7,675 nt of DNA from Gammaproteobacteria bacterium. Its GTDB lineage: Bacteria > Pseudomonadota > Gammaproteobacteria > SZUA-229. The notes under the pieces are model-generated. The model saw only the letters and a list, made by a program, of their open reading frames with translations, did no database searches and was not told the origin of the DNA. Location of the stretch: the NCBI GenBank assembly GCA_023136715.1, contig JAGLQT010000175.1, positions 1 through 7,675 on the forward strand, read 5' to 3'. The first letter of the stretch is position 1; the number at the start of each line of letters is the position of its first letter. Positions 1 through 5,440 of the stretch are shown here, in pieces. The position numbers were made by a program, and so were the translations under genes.

Positions 1-19
1 CGACCCAAAGCGGACATTA
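1..19 (+). repeat. Partial GTCCGC-type dispersed repeat at window edge
   Basis: This 19-nt stretch matches 942-960 at 17 of 19 positions and in the same orientation. The copy at 942-960 is the right arm of a long imperfect palindrome, so this is probably the right end of a similar element whose left part lies outside the window. Similarity to 942-960 stops right after position 19. The match is seen directly; calling it a truncated element is inference. Confidence 0.5.
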
Positions 20-65
20 GGGATTTAGGGCTAATTACCCGCTTCCGTTCTATAACAGTCATTAA

Positions 66-704
66 TCAAAACGCAAATATTAGGCTTAGGTTGAGATCAA
101 TGTCACTTTCATCTACTTCGCTACAAGTGGAAGTATTAAGTTCAAAGTTAACAAATGGCGATACAAGCAGACCAATTTTATATCCTAAACCATTCCCCCA
201 ACGTCCCTGATAACCACCGCCAAAATATACACTTGTAGCAGACTCACTGTCAGACTCACTGCTGCCAGACAGTGAATCGCATTCAAGTTTTCTCGTTGTA
301 TTGTAGATCGCTCCACTTAAATAGTAAGATCCATCATCGAGGTAGCGGTGGTTAAACAAGTAATTAAAATATAGTCCTGATGTTTTTGTATAGTATTTGT
401 CTGATTCATCACTTGGAAGGCCTACAGCCGATTCATTCACAAAATCATCCTTAATATCGAGATAGCGAACTCCAAAGAGCCAAGGAGAGTCTGATTTACG
501 ATGAAAAACACGGAAATCTGATCCTAGAGTGACCAATACCCCGATCTCTATTCCTGTTTCTGAGCTATCTTCAGATTGCTTCTCATGATTTATTGATTCT
601 GATAGAGAGTCATCCGCTATAGCATATGAAAAACAAATAGTCATAACAATTGCAGTCAATAACCGCAAGCAATGATATGTGGATATTTTAATTTGGTAAG
701 ACAA
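66..704 (-). CDS. Secreted outer-membrane beta-barrel-like protein, unknown function
   Basis: I do not recognise this 212-residue protein. It has a clear signal peptide: a basic N-terminal stretch to Arg14, a hydrophobic core at about 15-27, and a probable cleavage after Ala30 (AIA|DD). The mature part has alternating polar/hydrophobic strands rich in Tyr, Phe and Gly, and it ends in Phe (LSLIFAF), as many outer membrane barrels do. A Ser/Asp/Glu-rich loop near residues 140-155 is encoded partly by a short DNA repeat, and two Cys (in LECDS and TSTCSE) could form a disulfide. The start is TTG at 704, chosen because GAGGA (711-715) lies 6 nt upstream. It is divergent from the barrel/DUF4384/caspase operon and AT-rich like it. 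The barrel assignment comes from composition and pattern only. A periplasmic soluble protein is possible. Confidence 0.75.
   Translation of the reverse strand: MSYQIKISTYHCLRLLTAIVMTICFSYAIADDSLSESINHEKQSEDSSETGIEIGVLVTLGSDFRVFHRKSDSPWLFGVRYLDIKDDFVNESAVGLPSDESDKYYTKTSGLYFNYLFNHRYLDDGSYYLSGAIYNTTRKLECDSLSGSSESDSESATSVYFGGGYQGRWGNGLGYKIGLLVSPFVNFELNTSTCSEVDESDIDLNLSLIFAF
239..260. repeat. Short direct repeat inside the barrel-like gene
   Basis: The decamer cagactcact occurs at 239-248 and again at 251-260. On the coding strand it encodes part of the acidic Ser/Asp/Glu stretch (SESDSES) of the exported protein at 66-704. The two units are 12 nt apart in phase, so a change in copy number would keep the reading frame and only lengthen or shorten what is probably a loop. 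Confidence 0.5.
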
Positions 705-710
705 AACAAA

Positions 711-715
711 TCCTC
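711..715 (-). promoter_or_regulatory. Shine-Dalgarno site fixing a TTG start
   Basis: On the minus strand GAGGA is followed by 6 nt and then TTG at 704. No ATG with a comparable site lies near the N-terminus, and a TTG start leaves a complete signal peptide, so this site supports the TTG start of the exported protein at 66-704. Confidence 0.6.
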
Positions 716-869
716 ATATTGGAAGAACTACACACATCAATTCTCACGCAGATTTGGATAAACTCCTACAATATTATAGATCGCGAGCAGCCCAATAAGA
801 AGCACTAATATTATTTATAGAACTGTATGAGTATGATCAATCTGACACATAGAATCTACTAATCTATAT

Positions 870-960
870 CAATGTCTGTTGTTGTCCGTAAGTGACCATT
901 GGTAGTTATTGATATGAATAGTTTGCTGAAAGGTCGCTAACCGACCCATAGCGGACATTG
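870..960. repeat. 91-nt imperfect palindromic repeat (REP/MITE-like)
   Basis: The ends are CAATGTC (870-876) and GACATTG (954-960), a perfect 7-bp inverted pair. Pairing continues inward as a long imperfect stem to about 900/929, including GTGACC (892-897 region) against GGTCGC (932-937), with a loop of about 28 nt. In the plus-strand RNA I count four G-T pairs (877/953, 879/951, 881/949, 893/936) that would be G-U wobbles. On the other strand they would be A-C mismatches. The right arm is shared with 1-19 and, inverted, with 3739-3757. This looks like a dispersed palindromic element. Whether it is mobile or a structured RNA is not known. Confidence 0.6.
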
Positions 961-1052
961 AGCATTATTTGAGTTGAGTCTTTAATGCTGCTAAGTTTAG
1001 CCCACAAAGCATACATGCATGGGCGATGGCGCCAGCCTATACTTTTAAGCAT

Positions 1053-1072
1053 AAGCAATTGTTATCTTGCTT
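1053..1072 (+). other. Possible leader hairpin upstream of operon
   Basis: AAGCAA (1053-1058) and TTGCTT (1067-1072) form a perfect 6-bp stem with an 8-nt loop, about 85 nt before the first gene of the accessory operon. It could be a 5' leader structure or an operator, or it could be chance in AT-rich DNA. No transcription start was established. Confidence 0.25.
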
Positions 1073-1147
1073 GCCGTGACGGATAAACCCTTATTAATGT
1101 TTGTAGTGAATTTCAATTTTTACGGGAAATGAATCTGCCCCTTTTTT

Positions 1148-1152
1148 GGAGG
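1148..1152 (+). promoter_or_regulatory. Strong Shine-Dalgarno site for the first operon gene
   Basis: GGAGG lies 5 nt before ATG at 1158. A TTG at 1146 is in frame but overlaps the site itself, so ATG 1158 is the real start and the longer reading adds four artificial residues. Confidence 0.8.
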
Positions 1153-1157
1153 AACAC

Positions 1158-1763
1158 ATGACTTTATTAAGATGGACTCAAATAGTAATTCTAATGATCT
1201 GTTCTTCGCTCTCTTATGCTAGCGATAATCAATGGCATATGGGAATTGGTGTGGATCTAATGAAGTTAGATGAGATGTATGCTGCTAACATTAATTCGGT
1301 GAATGTTAATGAGGGGACAGGTAATTATCTGGGGGCCAATCTCTTTGTTAATTATGATAAACATCCTTCTCTTTCATATCTGTTAGGTATTGGGCAATTG
1401 TCTGCGGAATTTGGTGTTACGCCAACTGGCAATGTGGAAACGACCTATGACTTTTTAAAATTGGGAATAATATATGATTTATTTCATACCAATAACGGTT
1501 GGTTTATTGATGCTGGCGCGACCTTTTTCGTTCTTGGAGGAACTTCGACCGATACAAGTTTCGGCTTAGTGGAAGCTTCGCAAGATATAGGTAATCCAGT
1601 TAGTTATAGTTTAGGTTTTGGTAAAAGTCACGGTCAGTGGCTTTATCGTGCAACCATGGAACTTGGAAGTGTGAATCAATGGCTTACTGAAGGTTATGGA
1701 GGAAGCCGTGATCATCATCCTTGGAACGCATTGTCACTCTCAGTTAGTTATTGGTGGCTATAG
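1158..1763 (+). CDS. Exported outer-membrane beta-barrel-like protein
   Basis: This is a 201-residue protein, first gene of the accessory operon. The signal peptide has Arg5, a hydrophobic core at about 8-18 and a probable cut after Ala21 (SYA|SD). The mature chain consists of amphipathic strands with Gly and aromatic residues, for example GIGVDLMKL, YLGANLFVNY, YDFLKLGIIYDLF, WFIDAGATFFVLGG and YSLGFGKSHG. It finishes with the aromatic-rich strand LSLSVSYWWL. This pattern fits a small barrel of about eight strands, though the exact C-terminal residue is Leu rather than Phe. I do not recognise a named family. It shares its general design, but no convincing sequence identity, with the divergent gene at 66-704. 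The next gene starts 46 nt downstream on the same strand. Its place beside an exported caspase-like protein suggests an outer-membrane partner or anchor, which is inference. Confidence 0.8.
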   Translation: MTLLRWTQIVILMICSSLSYASDNQWHMGIGVDLMKLDEMYAANINSVNVNEGTGNYLGANLFVNYDKHPSLSYLLGIGQLSAEFGVTPTGNVETTYDFLKLGIIYDLFHTNNGWFIDAGATFFVLGGTSTDTSFGLVEASQDIGNPVSYSLGFGKSHGQWLYRATMELGSVNQWLTEGYGGSRDHHPWNALSLSVSYWWL

Positions 1764-1771
1764 CTCATTTG

Positions 1772-1785
1772 GCGATGTATATCGC
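1772..1785 (+). other. Small intercistronic hairpin
   Basis: GCGAT, a 4-nt loop and ATCGC form a 5-bp stem, followed by a T-rich stretch (attattttt, to 1797). This could be a weak attenuator or an RNA-processing site that lowers expression of the downstream DUF4384 and caspase genes relative to the barrel gene. The stem is short, so this is tentative. Confidence 0.25.
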
Positions 1786-1809
1786 GAAATTATTTTTAGG
1801 GGATATTAA

Positions 1810-2841
1810 TTGAGTTGTCATTACAAAGTTTTTTTCTTGCTGATGTTGTTTTTTTCTCCTGTTGTACATTCAGTGCCAGACTGGTATCTCGATTATACCG
1901 CTAATAGAAAAAACCATCTTCTAGTTGGCTTTGGTGAGGGCGAAAGTATCGATATTGCAAAGTTGGCTGCAATACGTGAAATCGCCACTCAGCTTTCAGT
2001 CGACCTTAAGGCGGAAACTAAGCTGGCAATACGCCAGAGAAATTCAGTAATAAATAACCGCATTGATAATGAGGCGTCGATTTACACATCACACAATCTT
2101 AGTGGCGTTGAGATTCTCAAAGCCGAACAAAGCAAGGAGGATGGACGCTGGTATGTATTGATGCGTTACGATAGCCGACCTGTTTCGACCAAGCTGGCAG
2201 AGAGTCTCGATAGTGATGTTGTTTGTAATGACTCAATAAATCAGAACCCACATCTTGCTTTATTTGACCCAGTTAAGGAACTCAATAAACAGATAGGATG
2301 TCATCCAGAAGTGAAGTTGCGTTATATTAATGGCAGTTGGAATCTTGGGGTTGGAGCGATTTTTCAACCCATGCTTCACTATGAATTTACTCAGTTTATG
2401 CAGCCTGTTTCTTCCAATGGCATAACCATCGATAGTCAACGTACAACCCTACATGAAGGCGAGTCTTTAACATTTAATTTTCAGGCAGAGAAAAAGGGGT
2501 ATCTTACTTGTGTGGTTGTTTACAATTCCGGCAAGGTAGCCGTGTTGTTCAGTAATCATGTTGTCAAACCAACACAGCGAATTGTCTTTCCTTCTGAAGA
2601 AAGCAAACTGGAGTTAATCTCTGAGTTAGAAATAAGGGGGAAAGCTACAAGTGACCTCTATTATGCTGTGTTGAGTAATTCTCCCCGCAATTTTAGTAGT
2701 TTGGAGGATATTGGAGAGACTACTATCAAGTCGAATAGAAGTTATTCCTATGGAGAGTTTCTTGAAGCTGTGTCTACTGATATAGTGTCTTCCGTACTTG
2801 TTAAGACATTACCAACAGCAGTACCAGTTGGACACCAGTAA
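1810..2841 (+). CDS. Exported LPP20-like / DUF4384 domain protein
   Basis: This 343-residue protein begins with a signal peptide (Lys6, hydrophobic core 7-19, probable cut after Ser21, VHS|VP). There is no lipobox, so it is probably soluble in the periplasm. Residues 23-121 resemble the LPP20/FlgT N-terminal fold: PDWY near the mature N-terminus, VGFGEGESIDIAKLAAIREIA, then a gap and GRWYVLMRYD. Residues about 205-300 resemble DUF4384: LHEGESLTFNFQAEKKGYL, a strand with SGKVAVLFSN, then a hydrophobic VFPSEES segment and LYYAVLSNSP. Cys139 and Cys164 between the domains may form a disulfide. TTG at 1810 is chosen because AGGGG (1798-1802) is 7 nt upstream and the frame then starts directly with the signal. 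DUF4384 is, as I recall, often linked to caspase domains, and here the caspase is the next gene, 26 nt away. A sensor or scaffold role is inference. Confidence 0.8.
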   Translation: MSCHYKVFFLLMLFFSPVVHSVPDWYLDYTANRKNHLLVGFGEGESIDIAKLAAIREIATQLSVDLKAETKLAIRQRNSVINNRIDNEASIYTSHNLSGVEILKAEQSKEDGRWYVLMRYDSRPVSTKLAESLDSDVVCNDSINQNPHLALFDPVKELNKQIGCHPEVKLRYINGSWNLGVGAIFQPMLHYEFTQFMQPVSSNGITIDSQRTTLHEGESLTFNFQAEKKGYLTCVVVYNSGKVAVLFSNHVVKPTQRIVFPSEESKLELISELEIRGKATSDLYYAVLSNSPRNFSSLEDIGETTIKSNRSYSYGEFLEAVSTDIVSSVLVKTLPTAVPVGHQ

Positions 2842-2867
2842 CTGTTCGTACGGATGAGGTGATTATT

Positions 2868-3713
2868 ATGGTGCGTTCATTAATTTTAATTTTATTTTTC
2901 TTTTCTTCAGAACTTTATGCTTTGGTACCACCGGCATTAACTACTTATGACGAGTTAGCCGAAGAGGCTGAGAATGTTGAGGCTGAAGACATTAACTCAA
3001 GTTACTGGCTGATTGTTATCGGCATTGAGGAGTATGATGAAACTGATGCTGTTGTTTTCTCAACCCGTAGCACTAATGCCTTTACCATAGCTGCTCAGCG
3101 TCGTTTAGGAATCAGCAAGCGGCGTAGTATGAATCTAGTAGGAGATCGAGCTACTAGTGGTCGGATCAAGGACAATATGACGCAAATACTACAGAGGGTA
3201 CAACCAGGGGATACCATCTTTTTTTACTACAGCGGTCATGGTATTCCCGATATTAAGACTAATGAACCCTACTTGCTGCCAAAGGATAAACTACCAGAAA
3301 CGGTAGTACGAGATGACTTTTTTAAGCTGAAAAACATCTATGCACAGCTAAGTGCCTCTAAGGCAAGCAAGGTTGTAGCCTTTGTTGACAGTTGCTTTAG
3401 TGGCAGTACAGACAATAAATCTCTTTTTCATGGTGTTGCCGCTGCACGCCTACAACCTAAACAGGTAAGTGTGGATCGGTCGAAGATGGTAGTTATTTCT
3501 GCCGGCACAGGCGAACAGTTTTCCAATATGTATAAAGAAAAACGACATCGCCTTTTTACCTATTACCTCACTAAAGGTCTCATAAAAGGCAAGAGTGACA
3601 TAAAATCGCTCTATCACTACATTAAAGAGAATGTCGAGGAGACTTCTTTCGAATTAGGCGAGTCTTATTTGCAGAGCCCCACCATTGAGGGTGACCTGCA
3701 AATAGTTTTCTAG
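2868..3713 (+). CDS. Exported caspase-family (peptidase C14) protein
   Basis: This 281-residue protein has a signal peptide (Arg3, hydrophobic core 5-12, probable cut after Ala18, LYA|LV), then an acidic linker (29-41) and a caspase-like domain from about 45 to the end. Features seen are YWLIVIGIEEY (first strand), DTIFFYYSGHG with the catalytic His124, and VVAFVDSCFSG with the catalytic Cys176 preceded by Asp174. VVISAGTGEQ, the RHRLFTYYLTKGL segment and a final QSPTIEGD follow, all usual for bacterial C14 proteins. The dyad is intact, so it is probably an active cysteine protease. ATG 2868 is used because GAGGTG (2856-2861) lies 6 nt upstream. An in-frame GTG at 2859 overlaps that site. Unlike most bacterial caspases, which are cytoplasmic or multidomain, this one is small and secreted. 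It is the last gene of the operon. Specificity (Arg/Lys versus Asp) cannot be read with certainty. Confidence 0.9.
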   Translation: MVRSLILILFFFSSELYALVPPALTTYDELAEEAENVEAEDINSSYWLIVIGIEEYDETDAVVFSTRSTNAFTIAAQRRLGISKRRSMNLVGDRATSGRIKDNMTQILQRVQPGDTIFFYYSGHGIPDIKTNEPYLLPKDKLPETVVRDDFFKLKNIYAQLSASKASKVVAFVDSCFSGSTDNKSLFHGVAAARLQPKQVSVDRSKMVVISAGTGEQFSNMYKEKRHRLFTYYLTKGLIKGKSDIKSLYHYIKENVEETSFELGESYLQSPTIEGDLQIVF

Positions 3714-3738
3714 GTATCCAATCTTCAGTTGTGAGTAT

Positions 3739-3765
3739 CAGTGTCCGCTATTGGCCGAAAGCAGA
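3739..3765 (-). repeat. GTCCGC-type repeat, inverted copy after the caspase gene
   Basis: Positions 3739-3757 match the reverse complement of 942-960 at 16 of 19 positions. Positions 3744-3749 (TCCGCT) pair imperfectly with 3760-3765 (AGCAGA), 5 of 6 pairs, with one further pair inward, giving a degenerate short hairpin. With the copy at 942-960 it brackets the three-gene operon in inverted orientation. The similarity is seen directly; a role as a boundary is inference. Confidence 0.45.
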
Positions 3766-3786
3766 AGTTCAGATATAAATAATTTA

Positions 3787-3825
3787 TGCTTTTTTCTGCG
3801 CCTCCGCGTCTCTGCGGTAAAAGCA
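3787..3825. repeat. GC-rich 8-nt tandem repeat within a foldable element
   Basis: Three imperfect 8-nt units lie head to tail at 3796-3819: CTGCGCCT, CCGCGTCT and CTGCGGTA. The flanks TGCTTTT (3787-3793) and AAAAGCA (3819-3825) are complementary, and CCGC (3804-3807) pairs with GCGG (3814-3817). It sits exactly in the convergent gap between the caspase gene and the acyltransferase gene. It might act as a two-way transcription end, but there is no clean GC stem followed by a T-run. Similar CTCTGCGTCTCTGCGG-like strings are, as I recall, seen between genes in many unrelated bacteria; I cannot check this here. Confidence 0.5.
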
Positions 3826-3826
3826 C

Positions 3827-4564
3827 TTAATCAAACAACCCCTTAACTCGTTCTTCCGCATACCTTGCCAATTCATCACGAGTTTTGTTTCTACTATCTA
3901 CCGGTTCAAGAAAAAACAATTCCGCGACGACGCCTTTTGTGCTGATGATATTTTTTATCGATTGCATAAAACTCATGTCATCAATAAATAAAGCGGCTTC
4001 GTGCATGTTGCCTTTCTCGTCTGGATATCGAATCGCGACGGGTTGGACTAAACACTCGGCATCTATTGCGCTTTGCATTAATCGACTGTGAAAGCGTTTG
4101 ATGTTGCCATCCGAAGTTGTTGCTTCAGGAAACAGTACGACGTGCTGCTCATCCTGCAAGGTTTGTTGCATGATGTTGTTGGCTTTTTTCGAAGCGGCTT
4201 TGTTACCGCGCGGAATATAAAGTGTACCTGCCTTGCTGGCCAGCCAGCCGAGCACCGGCCATTGTTCGACTTCGGCTTTCGACAAAAAACGCACCGGCAG
4301 GTGACTACCAATTAAATGGATATCCAGCCACGATAGGTGGTTGGCGACGAACAACGTGGTGTCGTTGACGGGTGTGCCGTGAATGGAAAGTTTAATACCC
4401 AACGCATTGAGTACGCGCTTGTGCCACCAGCTGGTTATTTTTGCATTCAGGCTTCGCCGTGGCATATGGCCTTTCTGAAAAAATACGGTGAGCAGGCATC
4501 CGGTGATAATGACCGTAAATAAAAATGTACTGCGATATATAATTCGGCTGCTGGTTTTAAACAT
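3827..4564 (-). CDS. PlsC-family lysophospholipid acyltransferase
   Basis: This is a likely 1-acyl-sn-glycerol-3-phosphate acyltransferase or related lysophospholipid acyltransferase, a membrane-bound enzyme transferring a fatty acyl group to a lysophospholipid. The length (245 residues) is normal. One N-terminal membrane segment (about 13-29) precedes the acyltransferase domain. The catalytic H-x4-D box is NHLSWLD (about 75-81), the glycerol-phosphate-binding region is TLYIPRG (about 114-120), and the FPEGT box reads FPEATTSDG (from about 145) with Ala in place of the usual Gly. ATG 4564 follows an in-frame TTG at 4567. Neither has a clear Shine-Dalgarno site, so translation may be coupled to nadC, whose stop is 22 nt upstream. 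It is last in the argA-nadC cluster. Acyl donor and exact substrate (LPA versus lyso-ornithine lipid) are not resolved; plsC is the family name, not a firm gene call. Confidence 0.85.
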   Translation of the reverse strand: MFKTSSRIIYRSTFLFTVIITGCLLTVFFQKGHMPRRSLNAKITSWWHKRVLNALGIKLSIHGTPVNDTTLFVANHLSWLDIHLIGSHLPVRFLSKAEVEQWPVLGWLASKAGTLYIPRGNKAASKKANNIMQQTLQDEQHVVLFPEATTSDGNIKRFHSRLMQSAIDAECLVQPVAIRYPDEKGNMHEAALFIDDMSFMQSIKNIISTKGVVAELFFLEPVDSRNKTRDELARYAEERVKGLFD

Positions 4565-4586
4565 CAATATGGGATGTTGAATGTTG

Positions 4587-5432
4587 TTAGCTAAAACGCA
4601 TGGATAAATCGATGGCTTTTATATCTTTGGTTAATGCACCTGTAGAAATAAAGTTTACGCCAGTGAGTGCAATATCATGAATGGTATCGAGTGTGACATT
4701 GCCCGAGGCTTCTAGTTCGAGTTTGCCATTACTGAGTTCGACGGCGGTGCGCAATTCTTCCAGCGAAAAATTATCTAGCAGTACGCGCGTGACCTGTGTT
4801 TGCAGGGCCTGTTGTAGTTGCTCCATATCTTCCACTTCGATTTCGATCAGGGTGCCGGGGTAAAGGAACAGTGCTTCTTCGATAACGCCTGGGATAGAGC
4901 CGTGCGCGGCGATATGATTTTCCTTGATCAGGACGGCATCGTACAAACCGATGCGGTGATTATGGCAGCCACCGCAACTGACCGCATATTTTTGTGCCAG
5001 TCGTAAGCCGGGAATGGTTTTTCTAGTATCGAGCACAATGCAATCGGTGTCGGCAACGGCGCTGGCGTATTCAGCAGAACGCGTCGCTGTAGCTGAGAGT
5101 GTCTGTAAAAAATTCAGTGCGGCTCTTTCGCCTGTGAGTATAGAACGTGCAGAGCCGCTCAGGCTGCAAATAACCTGTCCTGCTTCCAGGCTATCACCGT
5201 CTTCGGCCAGCCATTCGATTAACACGGCATCATCAATTTGCCGAAAGACCTCTTCAAACCAGTCCATGCCACTGAGTACGCATGCTTCGCGGGTGATGAC
5301 GGTGGCAATAGCAATGTCATCGATCGGTATCAGTTGCGCGGTGATATCACCGTCGCCGACATCCTCGTGGATGGCCATGTGTACGGATTCTTCAATAGCG
5401 CTTTGTAGAACGTGAAACAGGGGAGCGGTCAT
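4587..5432 (-). CDS. nadC: Quinolinate phosphoribosyltransferase (decarboxylating)
   Basis: NadC converts quinolinate and PRPP to nicotinate mononucleotide, CO2 and pyrophosphate, the step joining de novo quinolinate synthesis to NAD. The 281-residue length is full for the family. Motifs in order: EDVGDGDIT (23-31), GERAALNFLQ (101-110), DTRKTIPGLR (135-144), QKYAVSCGGCHNHR (147-160), YDAVLIKENHI (164-174), IEIEVE, VLLDNF, LEASGN and a C-terminal FISTGALTK/IDLSMRFS. The PRPP and quinolinate-binding residues expected from the family (Arg103, Arg137, Lys138, His159, Arg160, Lys170) are all present. The start at 5432 lies 8 nt past the argA stop with no strong Shine-Dalgarno site, which suggests translational coupling to argA. 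The function is very secure. Confidence 0.97.
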   Translation of the reverse strand: MTAPLFHVLQSAIEESVHMAIHEDVGDGDITAQLIPIDDIAIATVITREACVLSGMDWFEEVFRQIDDAVLIEWLAEDGDSLEAGQVICSLSGSARSILTGERAALNFLQTLSATATRSAEYASAVADTDCIVLDTRKTIPGLRLAQKYAVSCGGCHNHRIGLYDAVLIKENHIAAHGSIPGVIEEALFLYPGTLIEIEVEDMEQLQQALQTQVTRVLLDNFSLEELRTAVELSNGKLELEASGNVTLDTIHDIALTGVNFISTGALTKDIKAIDLSMRFS

Positions 5433-5440
5433 AGGTATGA

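Larger units (their letters stand above)
705..1157. other. Divergent intergenic region with palindromic repeat
   Basis: This gap of about 450 nt separates the minus-strand gene at 66-704 from the plus-strand operon that starts at 1158. It must hold both promoters. It contains a 91-nt imperfect palindrome (870-960), a 5-bp inverted pair GCCCA/TGGGC (1000-1004 and 1020-1024), the 8-bp palindrome TGGCGCCA (1027-1034) and a hairpin at 1053-1072. TATACT at 1038-1043 resembles a -10 box for the operon, but I see no good -35 box at the right distance. I see no credible protein-coding gene or tRNA here. Confidence 0.5.

Noticed and set aside
28..40. GGG-CTAATTA-CCC as a terminator for the minus-strand barrel gene
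   Set aside because: The stem is only three GC pairs around a self-complementary AT core and lacks a T-run in the reading direction.
870..960. Integron attC-type recombination site
   Set aside because: A long palindrome is present, but I find no matching RYYYAAC / GTTRRRY core pair and no integrase gene.
1038..1043. TATACT as a -10 promoter box for the caspase operon
   Set aside because: A good -10 match, but the sequence 16-18 nt upstream does not resemble a -35 box, so I do not call a promoter.
1158..3713. Calling the caspase operon an anti-phage defence system
   Set aside because: No cytoplasmic sensor, reverse transcriptase, nuclease or other defence gene is nearby, and the products look exported; function is left open.
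5014..5415. Plus-strand 133-codon open frame inside nadC
   Set aside because: It is antisense to a secure nadC gene, has a biased Ser-rich composition and no ribosome site; it is a shadow frame.
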